This document shows positions 1 through 11,218 of a DNA stretch of 64,000 nucleotides, piece after piece (the first letter of the stretch is position 1; the number at the start of each line of letters is the position of its first letter). The position numbers were made by a program, and so were the translations under genes. Location: contig OY997590.1 of the NCBI GenBank assembly GCA_963921825.1, forward strand, positions 59,200,012-59,264,011, read 5' to 3'. This DNA is from Erodium maritimum. Taxonomy: Eukaryota; Streptophyta; Magnoliopsida; Geraniales; Geraniaceae. The notes under the pieces were generated by a model, which did no database searches, was not told where the DNA came from, and was given only the letters and a program-made list of their open reading frames with translations.

Positions 1-2369
1 AAAGTTTCAAGCCCTTTGCGCATGACAGATTTCAGGCCGATTAGCCTGATCTCGGGTTCGTACAAAATATTGGCAAAGATACTGGAAAATAGACTCAAGC
101 AAGTGATTGAGGTTCTTATAAGTGACTGTTAGAGTGGATTTGTAGCTGGGAGACAGCTGGTGGACGGAGTATTGATAGCCTCGGAGATTGTACAATTGAT
201 TAAAAGATCAAAACAGGAGGCGATCATTTTAAAACTTGATTTCGAAAAAGCCTATGATAAAGTGATATGGGCGTATTTGGATGAAGTAATGGAGGCAATG
301 GGGTTCGGTTCTCAGTGGCGGGCGTGGATGTTTGGTTGTTTCCGAGCATTTGGCTCGGTTTTGGTCAATGGTTCGCCTAGTTCGGACTTTGTAATTGAGA
401 ACGGTTTACGGCAAGGCTGCCCCTATCACCGTTCATCTTCCTATTGGCGGCAGAGGGCTTACATCAGGCCTTGGAGGAAGGGATTAGAGCCGGAAATTTC
501 AGAGGAATTGATTTGGGAGCAGAACTTTGCCTGTCCCATTTTCAATTTGCGGACGACACGATCCTCTTTGTTAAGGGTAAAGTCGAAGAGCTGCTGAGTG
601 TTAAAAATATTCTCGAAGGGTTCCAAAACATTTCAGGACTCAAAGTTAACTTCCACAAATCCGAGGCCGTCATCCTGAATTGTCCTTCCCTGTCGACCGA
701 GCAAGTGGAGGCGACCTAGGGCTGCAGAGTAGTTCAATTTCCGATCAAATATTTGGGATTCAATTTGGGACAGAATCCGAGACTCACTGCTTTCTGGGAG
801 CTGGTCCTTTCCAAGTTCAAAGCAGCGTTAAATCTTTGGCAAGCAAAACACCAGAGTTTAGCGGGGAGAATAGTGTTGATTAAATCAACTCTTGCATCAC
901 TCCCTATCTTTTACATGTCCCTTTTTTAGGCTCCTAAATCAGTAATCCGATCCATGGAAAAATGGGAACGAAAATTCTTGTGGCAAAACAGTGTGGCTAG
1001 GAGGGTCATACACAAAGTGAAGTGGGAGAAAGTCTGCAAACCTAAGGCAGAGGGTGGATTGGGATTAAGGAGACTGGAGGAAGTGAATGCTAGCCTATTA
1101 GCAAAATGGTGGTGGCGTTTCGCAGAGGAAGAAGATAGTTTATGGAAACGTGCAGTTTGTGCGATTTATGGCTGGGACTCACAAGAATGAGACTTGGGTA
1201 AACTTGATAAGCCCGGGAAATCCTTTTTGATACATCACCTGGTCGGGTTAGCCAATGACCCAAGATTCATCAATGTTTTTGGAGGCCAGTTCGTGCACTG
1301 GCAGGTGGGCGATGGGTGTAGAACCAAATTTTGGGAGGAGAGATGGCTGGGGGACAGGCCATTCTGCTACCGATTCCCGAGACTGTACAGAGTGGCCCTT
1401 CTCAAGCACAAACAGGTCTCGTTTTTCTGGGACAATGGATACTGGAAGGTGGAGTACACTCGTTCGATGTGGCATGGCGAAGCTTTGTTGGCGAATGAAC
1501 TGTTATCCATTTTGTATCAGGCAAGGCTGCAGACGGGCATCAAAGACAAACTGGTGTGGACAAGATTCTCCAAAGGCCCTTCCTCGGCAGAGACGTACAA
1601 ATTGCTGGTGGGAGCCGATGCTGAGCAGCCAGATTGGACTCGATTTCTGTGGATAAAAGGAGCTCCTCCAAAATTCTGCACCTTCGTTTGGCTACTGATG
1701 CACCGAGCGGTCCCGACCCTATCCTTTTTGGAAGGGAGGGGATGCCGAATCTCCTTAAACGCCATGAGATGCTATTTCTACAAATTAGCTGTCGAAGACC
1801 AAGAGCATCTCTTTCTCCATTGTGACTTTGCTTGGGTACTATGGGGCAAGGTGTACAACTGGTGGAAAGTGGTCTGGGTGATGCCCAAAGATTTACCGAG
1901 CTGTTGCCTGCAATGGGAAGGTTTGTATTCAAAACAATGGTGGAAGGGGTGGGTAATTGTGGGGTACTCGACCTTGTGGAGCATTTGGCTATGCCGGAAT
2001 GCAGCAGCTTACCAGGCAAAGGTGGAACCAATTGATGTGGTATTCACTCGGTTGCAGCAACAATGCTTTGGGTTGATGCGTATAGCTGGTATGCTATCAA
2101 AAGAAGTGGACTGGGAGGACTGGAAGAACGATCCAGCGAGGTGTCTGTTGGGAAACAGGTCGGGGGAGTGTTCGGCTGTGCTGGTTTGTGTTGCAGACCA
2201 CTGATTACACAGCGCCGAGTACACTCCTTTCTCTCGGGGGTCCTTTTCGTTTTATAATGTATTTCTTATTGCTTTTGCTAGTTGTCGTCCTCCACTTCCA
2301 AGTGAGATGGACTTATTTTGTATATGATCTCCATATATGAAATCAATAAAATCCTTGCTTATAAAAAAA
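1..2369 (+). mobile_element. L1-type LINE, 3' part of ORF2 and 3' tail
   Basis: Non-LTR retrotransposon cut by the window's left edge. Translated pieces show the reverse transcriptase: LKLDFEKAYDKV near 230-270, then RQGCP near 410-425, then the active-site box FADDT near 545-560 in another frame. Downstream comes the RNase H/zf-RVT-like C-terminal region, with 'PPKFCTFVWLLMHRAVPTL' and 'GCRISLNAMRCYFYK' near 1670-1800. The copy is dead: a TAG lies near 130, the RT changes frame around 430-450, and frames change again near 720-950 and 1190. It ends in AATAAA-like sequence and an A-run at about 2360-2369. Its 5' part lies outside the window, so no target duplication can be checked. Confidence 0.9.
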
Positions 2370-2808
2370 ATCAACCTTCAAAATCCACAGCAAAATGCAA
2401 TCATCTTCATGAACAAAATACAACAAGATCCCTAATATACACAACACATCTGAAAATAATTTACATATTCATCTTCTTCCCCATTGATTTACACACTCCA
2501 AAAAAAAATCATACCCTAGATCCTAATTTACAATCTACAGATTGGGATCAAACCCAAAAAATTCAAATCAAACATTAAAAAAATAGATCTTGGCCGATAA
2601 ACAGATCTTCACCCAAACCTTCATCACCATCATGTTCATCTTCATGTCCTCTCCTACCCAAAGCTTCTTTCCAGATATTGATTTAGATCTTGGCCGAGAA
2701 ACGATGCACAAAAAACCATGTTGTTCATACCTAGCCGAGCTTCAATACGGCGAAATCGATGTAGATCTTGGCTGAGCTCGGTCGTGCGGAGGCGTTAGGC
2801 TTACGGTG
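2370..2808. other. Short unassigned spacer
   Basis: This stretch lies between the LINE A-tail and the Gypsy LTR. It is rich in A and C, with the phrase 'agatcttggccga' repeated about three times (near 2585, 2687 and 2763). I see no gene in it. The repeated phrase may be an old local duplication. Confidence 0.4.
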
Positions 2809-5800
2809 TGTCACGCCCCAATTTCAGTAAACCGAACTCAGGACGTGAACGTTTAAAACAATAAAACATTTTGAAACATTTTACATAAATCACTTTAAAA
2901 TCACCGTTTGTTCATCAAAATAATCATTTACAACTTAAAGGTACGTCCCAACAAATGGACAAAATGCAAGGTATACGTCGCTAGACTCAAAATGAACCCA
3001 GAATCCCGCTCCCAGCTCTTCAAGCTTCAGAAGCTCACCTAGTCCAACCTGCGACCGGTACTTGTAGGAAAAGCAGCTAGGGGTGAGCGTTCGCTCACCA
3101 CCACGGATAACAGACTGACTACGGCATACTTAGCAGACAATTCCGGTAACACCAACAACCAACTCAACACCGGGGATCACTGTCCCCAAACTCAAGTAAC
3201 CCGACTGACACCCACACACTGATACTTTCCTCAACCGACTCAACACTCGGACTCGTAATGTAGACCCGACACAACGATTGACGAACTCCTCCAAAGACAC
3301 GACAGACAACCACGCAACACCCAAGATCACAAAGGATCGCACACCAAACAAGAACACAAAGGATCGCACACCAAACAAGATCACAAAGGATCGCATTCAT
3401 GTCAGCTGCTCAGTGCCAGTTGCTAACCGGCTGGGCTCGAGCCTGCCCCACGCGCTTTGCCGATCCCTGTCAGGCTCCAGGCGGTCGACCTGTTGGCGAT
3501 AAACCGAGCTACTTTTCCGATAGCTAGTCGGAAGGGGAGCTGCCCTTTCCATCGCCTAAAAATGCTCACAACCTTCCGAGACTCGAACTCGGTCAGGCTA
3601 GCCAAAGAACGCTCGCAACCTTCCGAGACTCTAACTCGGTCAGGCCAGCCCAAGAACGCTCGCAACTTACCGATCCCTGTCAGGTAAGCCAGCCCAAATT
3701 CCACACCACTTCCCGACACGAAGTCGGGTCACTAACCTCGGGCAAACACAATCACAATCACAAGCAAGGTTCAACAAACAGCAACAAGACAGGTTCAACA
3801 CTCCACATGCACTCATGGCCACCCAAGACACCAACAGTAAAACACGGACTCAACAACCCCACGGGCACTCACGGCCTCCCAAGACACACCAACCATAACT
3901 CACGGGCTCAACAACCCCACGGGCACTCACAGCCTCCCAAGACACACCAACCATAACTCACGGGCTCAACAACCCCACGGGCACTCATGGCCACCCAAGA
4001 CACACCAACAGTAACTCACGGGCTCAACAACCCCACGGGCACTCATGGCCACCCAAGACACACCAATTGTAACTCACGGGATCAACAACCCCACGGGCAC
4101 TCATGGCCACCCAAAACACTCCAACAGTACTCACGGTTCAACAACCCCACGGGCACTCATGGCCACCCAAGACACACCGACAGTAAAGACACGGTTTCAA
4201 CAACCCCACGGGCACTCATGGCCACCCAAGACACACCGACAGTAAAGACACAGTTTCAACAACCCCACGGGCACTCATGGCCACCCAAGACACACCAACA
4301 GTAAAGACACGGGTTCAACAACCCCACGGGCACTCATGGCCACCCAAGACACCAACAGTAAAGACACGGGCTCTCATGGCCACCCAAGACACAACAGTAA
4401 AACACGGGCTCTCATGGCCACCCAAGACACAACAGTAAAACACGGGCTCTCATGGCCACCCAAGACACAAAATACACAATCAACTTCTGGCATAACCAAC
4501 GCCTCCAATAGTCCTAATATCAACAGTTTCACAATCAACCTCCGGGCATGGTTATATGCCTCCAGTACTGCTAATAACGCTAAGTTCTCTGCTCCTACGA
4601 CACTACTAAGTGTCACATGCATTTCCAATATTCGCTACGTTCACGTATCATGCCTTTCTAATATTCAATAAACCTACTTCACCCACGACACCCCGATGTC
4701 ACATGCAAATCTACTGTTAACTTTCCCTAGTCAGGGCCGAGATCCGGCTACTTTTCCCTACCTCTTGAAGCGTATCAAACCCGATACTCTTACTCTGGAA
4801 AAGCTCCATAATTCCCGCTTAGCCTCCTATTTCCACGGTAAGCGACACGGTCTACAATCATTACAATTAACACACTTTTTAAGTAAGCAGGTGAAACCCG
4901 AATTTAAAGTATTAAACGCCCAAATGCAAACCCGACAATGTCGATCACTCCCAAACTTCCCAATTACTCGATATTGTCACTAACGGACCCGGAAAGGCCC
5001 GATTCGCCCGACATGGCGAATCTGCCCGGGTTTGGAAAACGTCCTTCCGGGGCTCCGAAAATTCCCATTTTTGTTTCTACGGTCTTAGAATAATTCAAGG
5101 GTTCCTACGCACTCGACGAAATCAATTTCCGACTTCCGAGTCATTTAATTTGCGTTTAAAGTTTCTAAACCCGTTAATTACAACTTTCACAATTTAATTC
5201 CAAATTTCGATTCGGGTGTGGATTAACTACTTGGGGATCGTCCTAAACCACCCGAACACGAAAAACCGATACTCGGGCACGTGGGCCCCACCCGGCCACA
5301 ATTAGGAAAATTTCATTTCGCCCCAAAACGTTCCTAACGAACCCCAAACCTCAACCATTCATCTTTAAACCAATCTTAAACAAAACCCAACCTTAATCAA
5401 ACCGTTTAAACTCAAACCCTAAAATTCAAACGTTCCAAAATGAAAATCGGTTAGGTTCTCACCGTAGGGAATGTCGATGTGAGCTCGATTCTTTTATCGT
5501 TGAGACGATCTACCGGTTTGATCCACGAGAAACGTCACAAATTCCCCAACCTCTTCTCTTTTTCTCTCTTCCTTCTCTCTTCTTTTCTCTCTCTAAAAAC
5601 TCCTTTTTTTTCTAATTGAAAAGCTTGGCCGAGACCAACATGTCTTGTTTCTCTTTATTTTGTTTTTAAAAAAACAACACTAACACATATTTACAAACTA
5701 CCCCTCATCCTTTTGTTTTGTTCAAAGTTACCTAACACCACCACATTGGTGACATGTGGCAAGTGGGTCCCATACCTTTTGGAAAATATCTTCTAGACAT

Positions 5801-6184
5801 TTCTCAGTCAGATTCGTGAAATTCGGACGTTTCGGGCCCCGAACAGGCACTTTTTCCAAGAAATTACGAAACTTCACGGGCTACAAGGAAACGGCTCAAC
5901 TAAGACCGCTGCGACGACGGCTAAGCCTTTTGGATCCAAAACGGTCCTCGAATGGACCAAAACGTCGCTCGGTTGACTTTTCCAACGAAAGGTCAACATT
6001 TCCCAAATTGATCAGAAAGTTTCCCTGAGTCCCTCGGAACTCACTTTGGTCGATAACGGGGTCAACTTACGTCCGGTATGACCCTCGGAGTCAATTTTAG
6101 GTTTAAATAAGTGTCTGCTGAAAAATTTAAAATTTTCCTGTTTTTCGCAGATTTGACTGTCGTTAACCGGGAGTGGTTATTACA
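2809..6184 (-). mobile_element. Ty3/Gypsy long terminal repeat (about 3.4 kb)
   Basis: Fossil LTR that starts TGTCACGCCCC on the + strand and ends TTACA. It is followed at 6185-6240 by a purine-tract complement and a stretch whose reverse complement reads AATTTCGCGGACGAAATT, the end of the polyprotein region in Tekay-like chromoviruses. The element therefore runs on the - strand and this is its 3' LTR. It shares long stretches with the solo LTR at 18517-21535: the start, the tandem repeat, the 'gtcagggccgagatccggctac' region, and the stretch from about 4980 to the end. The short ORFs inside it are not genes. It is old and degraded. Confidence 0.85.
3800..4470. repeat. LTR-internal minisatellite, about 58 bp unit
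   Basis: About eleven head-to-tail copies of a 58 bp unit carrying 'aacaaccccacgggcactca', then 'tggccacccaagacacacca', then 'acagtaactcacgggctc'. The last three copies are a shortened unit of about 38 bp that has lost the 'aacaaccccacgggcactc' part. The same unit occurs in the LTR at 18517-21535. Open frames seen across it come from the repeat, not from coding. Confidence 0.9.
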
Positions 6185-7770
6185 ATCTACCACCCTTAGT
6201 GGAATTTCGTCCGCGAAATTTAAAACAACGTACTTCAAGAGTCGAACCGGTCGGGGTACTTCGCGCGAACCTCGTCCTCGCGTTCCCAAGTCGACTCGGC
6301 CTCGTGGTGTCGCCACAACACCAGTTCTAAGCGGATAACCCTTCCGTGCAGGACCCGTTCTCGTGGATCCCTTTCCCACATCGGTTTCTCCTTATACGGG
6401 ACATCACCCGTTACCTCGACATCCGCCCACTCAAAGACGTACTCAAGACCTCGAAAGGCCCAATACACCGCGGGGCTAACCCGCCTCCGCCGCGGTTAAA
6501 ACGCACTAGTCCACCCTTCGGACTCATCTCTAGGGATACATGACCACTGATTTCTGACTCGAGAGGTCGGCGCCGTCTGTCAGCATAGCTCCTGCTGACT
6601 CTACGCGGTCTTTAACCGCTCATGCTTCGGCACGACCGACTCAGCTGTCTCTCGGTCCAGTTCTAGGCCCAGTAAACTTTTATTCCTCACTTCTGCCCAG
6701 CACGCGGGCGATCGACCCGGCCTACCATACAACACTTCGAAAGATGCCATCATGATACTGGCCTGAAAGCTGTTGTTGTAGGCAAACTCGGCTAACCGCT
6801 CACGACACCCATCGTGACGTGCCCCCATTTCCACTGTGCAACCGGTAGTGGCTGCACTAATCCAGCGGGACGCTGTTGTTCGGCTTTCACCTTTTGACAA
6901 GTGAGGCACCGCGACACTAACTCCGCAACCGCTCTCTGCATCCCAACCTCCACGATACCGTAACTCCCAATTAGCACGACGATCCCAGCCCTCGGCTTCA
7001 ACACCGCCGGCAACTCTCTCCTGGATCTCCGTCGTCTCGACATCCACTGGCTGCTGCCTCTATCCCCCGGCCAAGCCGGGTGGGCTGAGTCACCAAGAAG
7101 TACATGGCCATGCCGCCAGTAACCTCTTCTAGCTCCAACCCGAGCGTGCCCAGTCCCCATATCATGTCCCACTCTCGGACTGATATGCTAGTAAGACTCG
7201 GGACCGACTTCCTACTCAGGGCGTCGGCAACCACGTTCGCTTTACCCGGATGGTAGTGCAGCTCACATTCGTACTCCTTGAGTAGTCCCATCCATCGTCG
7301 CTGGCGCGTATTCAGGTTTCGTTGGGAAGAGATGTACTTAAAGCTCTTATGAATCCGAGAACACTTGAAATCATTCGTCGCCAGTAATAGTCAGTATTGG
7401 CTCGGCACTTCGCCAGCCAATCCATTCCCAAGATTACGTTAAAGGTTGTCATTCCGTAAGTATCCTTCCCACAGACACACGCACCAGCTCAGTCGCTACA
7501 GAACCTCACAGAACATCGCGGTCTCTCTAAGACCTAGCTCCTCTATCGTTATCGTGCTTACCAACTCCGAACATACCCGAATCCTCGGGGTGAGGACTCG
7601 ATCCAACATCAGGGCTCTTGAGCCCTCTCTCGAACCTCCTGTAGCAGCTCGCTTCTCTAACTTCGCAGGCACGACAGACCCTAGTCAACACCACAACACC
7701 ACCAACCGGCGTGTCCCGACGCAAGGGTGACTCAACGGCTCTAAACTCAGCACAACTCGACGAAGCAAAC
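6185..7770 (-). mobile_element. Ty3/Gypsy internal region, degraded pol fragments
   Basis: Fossil polyprotein pieces on the - strand. An integrase core piece lies near 6700-6800 (FAYNNSFQASIMMASFEVLY). The zinc-finger/linker region lies near 6880-6920 (CLTCQKVKAEQQRPAGL). RNase H follows near 7210-7290 (HYHPGKANVVADALSRKS). A protease-like piece lies near 7390-7440 (NVILGMDWLAKC). The order agrees with Gypsy pol read from right to left, but most of the reverse transcriptase is missing. It is heavily broken, with many interruptions, and the copy is old. It belongs with the LTR at 2809-6184. Confidence 0.8.
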
Positions 7771-8500
7771 GAGTGTGACGCCTCGTTACCCAACAAACAT
7801 GACGCCCAAATCAGAGACCGAACAACCATTCCAAAAGTCACCCCGATGAGGTCTAGTGTAACCCTCACACTGTCCTCTAGGCATTTACTTATAACTTTCC
7901 GCAACCAAACCAGTGTTCGCTACTCGTCCCTTGCGGGAAAAGTAGTAAAGGGGATGAGCGTTATGCTCACCTCCACGGACACCCGTTCGATTATGGCATA
8001 CTAGTAATGCACTAAAGACTTACCGATCTAACCAGGGCAACCACTACCTCAAAACCTGATGTCAAACGTCACACTGCTCACGCTATCAACACCTCAAGTA
8101 CTCGCTCATGTAAGATAAACCTCGACACGGGAAACACGTCCTCAACTAAGCAAACACTGTTGCTCACACTATCAATACCCCCAACAACCCGATCACATAA
8201 GGAAACCTCAAATAACCCACTCACGTGAAGGAAACCTCAACCCACCCATTCACGCGAGGGAAACCTCGAACACCCGTTCACATAGGGAAACCTAGTTCGT
8301 AAGGCGCCGCAGCGCACCAACCCTATCCCATCTCCATGGTGAGACTCTCACGCCGAGGTGCTGCATCACTACCGCAGGTTATTGATGAGTCTCGAACCCA
8401 AGACCTCATCTCTTAACATCGAACGTACGACCTCTACAACCAACACAACCGTGAACACCGCCACGCAAATCCGACACTCAAACTGCACAACGAAACAACA
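7771..8500 (-). mobile_element. Probable second LTR fragment of a related Gypsy family
   Basis: A start-like string 'tgtgacgcctcg' lies near 7774. Near 7930-8005 the sequence parallels the LTR at 2809-6184: 'gggaaaagtagtaaaggggatgagcg', then 'tgctcacc..cacggac', then 'tatggcatact'. This suggests a truncated partner LTR or a related solo fragment. It could belong to the same element as the pol pieces to its left. No target duplication is visible, and the right boundary is not clear. Confidence 0.5.
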
Positions 8501-8764
8501 AAACCCCCCTTTTTTTGAAAGTAGCTGGCTGGACCAGGCCGGTAACTGGGCCGGGTCGTGCCCCCATTCCAGGCCAAAACAGAGGCCTCGACCACGTTTC
8601 CTATCGGGCCGTTCCATGGCCCGTCCCGTAGCTGCAACGACTTCGCACCTAACACACCGTCACGTCTATCTTAGGGCACTCGCATCCTACCCTGCTCTTA
8701 GCGACCCGCACACTTGTGCGTCACAGACAAACGACCACTCGGATGGTAATAACCCTTGTTTTAA
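8500..8764. other. Unassigned repeat-like stretch
   Basis: GC-richer sequence with no recognisable gene. The short frames on both strands are probably chance. It may be LTR remainder. Confidence 0.3.
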
Positions 8765-9025
8765 TGAATCTAAATCAACTTGGTCGACGAATGTCAAATT
8801 CTTTCGGTAAAGTTGTCAACTTTACCGACTTTTTCAGTAATGGTTGGTAAATTTATTACCGACGTTTTCGGAAACAGCCGATAAAGTTGTCAACTTTACC
8901 GACCTTTTAACAACAGATCGGAAAAATTCCCAACTTCACCGACCTTTTTTGGAAACGTCAAAAAAGTTGGAAATTATACCGACGGTCCTTTTGAAATTGT
9001 TGGTAACGAAACATTTTTGTGTAAT
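8765..9025. mobile_element. CACTA-like terminal region with inverted sub-repeats
   Basis: Near-palindromes built on 'ggtaaagttgtcaactttacc' recur at about 8803-8825 and 8880-8900. Variants of 'accgacctttt' follow up to about 8990. Subterminal arrays of short direct and inverted repeats of this kind are typical of CACTA (En/Spm) ends. The right end (tttttgtgtaatg, near 9012) resembles a decayed TTGTAGTG terminus. No transposase or matching left end was found, so this is a relic. Confidence 0.5.
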
Positions 9026-9139
9026 GGAATGAAGCACGTAAAATTGGATTTTCACTTTGTTCACGAACAAGAGTCGTCATTGTCTGTCATATGTCCTCAG
9101 ACAATCAAATTGTTTACATGTTAACCAAACTATTGCACC

Positions 9140-9667
9140 TCACTCATTTCTTTTTCCTTCATGACCATCTTGCACCCTTCTCGGCTTAATGGGTTTGCCA
9201 CCTCCATAACAATTGGGATTGGAGCAGGCACTAATATTTGTATTGATACATTTTCGCGACAACCCTGAAGTCGCAAAGCCTTGTATAAAAAAGGCACTTG
9301 GGTAGCTTATTGCGATTAAATTGAAATCCCTTTTATTGCTTTCAACATATGGAAGCATGTTAATAATGGATAAATTACACGAAAGAAAAATTAACGAATT
9401 GTATACATCACTTAATGGAAATTTTTCTGAATAAGCCCAACGAGTCGTTAATAGTCCTATTACATAGAAAAAAGAAACTAGCATGCCCTTTTCTGATGAA
9501 TTGTATAGTCCTACAATTACATCGACTACTAAATTTAAAAAATGCATTGTAATTACAATTGAAACGACCGAAAATGATATATGGTTCAATATGTACTCTA
9601 AAGTAATATATATCGTACAAATACCAAAAATGAAGCCAAGCTCCTCCAATAGAAATATAAAAAACAT
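9140..9667 (-). CDS. Hypothetical hydrophobic ORF, 175 codons, doubtful
   Basis: An ATG-initiated frame in AT-rich DNA. It predicts about four hydrophobic helices in the first 140 residues and a basic, polar tail (GGGKPIKPRRVQDGHEGKRNE at the end). I do not recognise a family. No introns or neighbouring gene parts support it, and low-GC DNA readily gives hydrophobic frames. It could be a remnant of a membrane protein gene or chance. Confidence 0.2.
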   Translation of the reverse strand: MFFIFLLEELGFIFGICTIYITLEYILNHISFSVVSIVITMHFLNLVVDVIVGLYNSSEKGMLVSFFYVIGLLTTRWAYSEKFPLSDVYNSLIFLSCNLSIINMLPYVESNKRDFNLIAISYPSAFFIQGFATSGLSRKCINTNISACSNPNCYGGGKPIKPRRVQDGHEGKRNE

Positions 9668-10840
9668 AACTATGAAATTTTATTTCTTATTTCATTTTAA
9701 TAGATTGTAGGCCTTATATCACTTTCTTGTAGAAAATCTTATGCTGCTACTCGGACTACAGCCGAGATTCTTTAGCACTACTTTCTAAAAGCATCGTGTC
9801 TATCAATTTCACCATAGCAGCTTGCTAAAAATGATCAAAATGTATAAAAAAAACGATAGCATGTTTTTAGTACCGTAGAAAGAAATATTCTATATACTTC
9901 TTTCTATTATATAGATATTGTCCTTTTAATGTATAAACTTGTAGTCTATTTTTAGATGTTTAGTCTTATGACAGCGTATAGGTGAATGTTTTTTTTTTGG
10001 ATAAGCGATTTTTTATTAAACAGGATTCAGGGTGAATGCTTGTAAACGAAAGCACAAGAAAAACAGGAAACCAAAGCAAATAAGATTACAAAATCCCAAC
10101 ATCAAATCTCATGCGTCTTCTCCGCCTAAGGCAAGAAACTGGAGCCAAAGTCCATTGTTCAAAAAAAGCCTCAGGAATAATGTCGCCCGCCATCCTCAGC
10201 AAACTGAAAGCATGTGGCTGTAAATTGGAAAACACCTCTAACTCTGACAACCTAGTGTTCTGATACACTAAAGCATTACGCTGCAACCAGATATGCCAGC
10301 ACACTAAATAACACAGTTTTAACCAAACCGAACTCCTCGTTCCGCCTGAAACCAAAAACCACCCTTCGAAAGCCTCCAAGAAGGAGTTCGGCATCGCCTA
10401 GGGTATAGACCACCAACTGTGTAACAAACCCCATACACGCCAAGCAAAAACACAATGGAGAAAAAGATGGTCCAAGTCTTCAAAACAAGACTTACAGAAA
10501 AAACATCTCATGGCGTTCAGCGAAATTCTGCAACCTCTAGCCTCGAGAAAAGTCATAAGCATGCAGAACTTCGGGGGAATTCCCTTAACCCATAAAACCG
10601 AGGCCCAGCTGACCTCATCAAAAGTAGGCGTGATCATCCTGTAAACCGCCCTTACCGAGAATCGGGGTCCTTTAACCCAAACCATTCTGTCCTGAGAATC
10701 AGATAAGCAAACAGACAATATAAGTTCTTGTAACAACCTTTCTTCACCCAGTTCCCTAACGAACAAATCTCTTCTGTAAACCAGTACCAACTGTCCCTAT
10801 CTCCAGTAATCCATAACCAACGCCTCCTGGTCATGAGCAG

Positions 10841-11209
10841 CTACAATTCCGAACGAGCCCCACTCTCAGTTGGTGCATAAACGTTCACCACAATCAGAGG
10901 AAGAGCATCTGCAATGATCATACCTTTCCAAACCAAAGCATTATCAATATTATAGGAGTGCAAAACCGAAAAAATTACCGTTCTCCAAACCATAAGAACA
11001 CCTCCAGCCGCGCCTATAGAGGGAATAAAGGCGGAGTCCCAGCCATTCAGAAAACCACAGCTTCTCAGAATAAAGGGCTGAATCTCTTCTCTTTTAGTTT
11101 CCTGAAACAAAACCATATATGGGTGCTGTTTCGAAAGAGCCACCCTAATGCACCGTCTCTTCTGGACGGCATTCATCCCCCTCACGTTCCAGGAGATGAA
11201 TTTCACCAT
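10841..11209 (-). pseudogene. LINE ORF2 N-terminus, APE-type endonuclease fragment
   Basis: It opens with FISWNVRGMN, the usual start of the apurinic-like endonuclease of L1 elements. This is followed by a conserved Glu in FQETKRE and by 'GAAGGVLMVWR'. It stops after about 122 codons, where the rest of the endonuclease and the reverse transcriptase have been deleted. Confidence 0.8.
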
Positions 11210-11218
11210 AGCTTCTGA

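Noticed and set aside
3987-4304. 105-codon Thr/His/Pro-rich ORF and overlapping neighbours
   Set aside because: They are by-products of the 58 bp tandem repeat inside a Gypsy LTR.
3800-4470. CRISPR-like look of a regular repeat array
   Set aside because: The 58 bp units are contiguous without unique spacers, and the DNA is plant nuclear DNA.
5756-6028. 90-codon basic ORF also present in similar form at 21100
   Set aside because: Both copies lie inside LTRs at matching positions, so this is conserved LTR sequence with a chance open frame.
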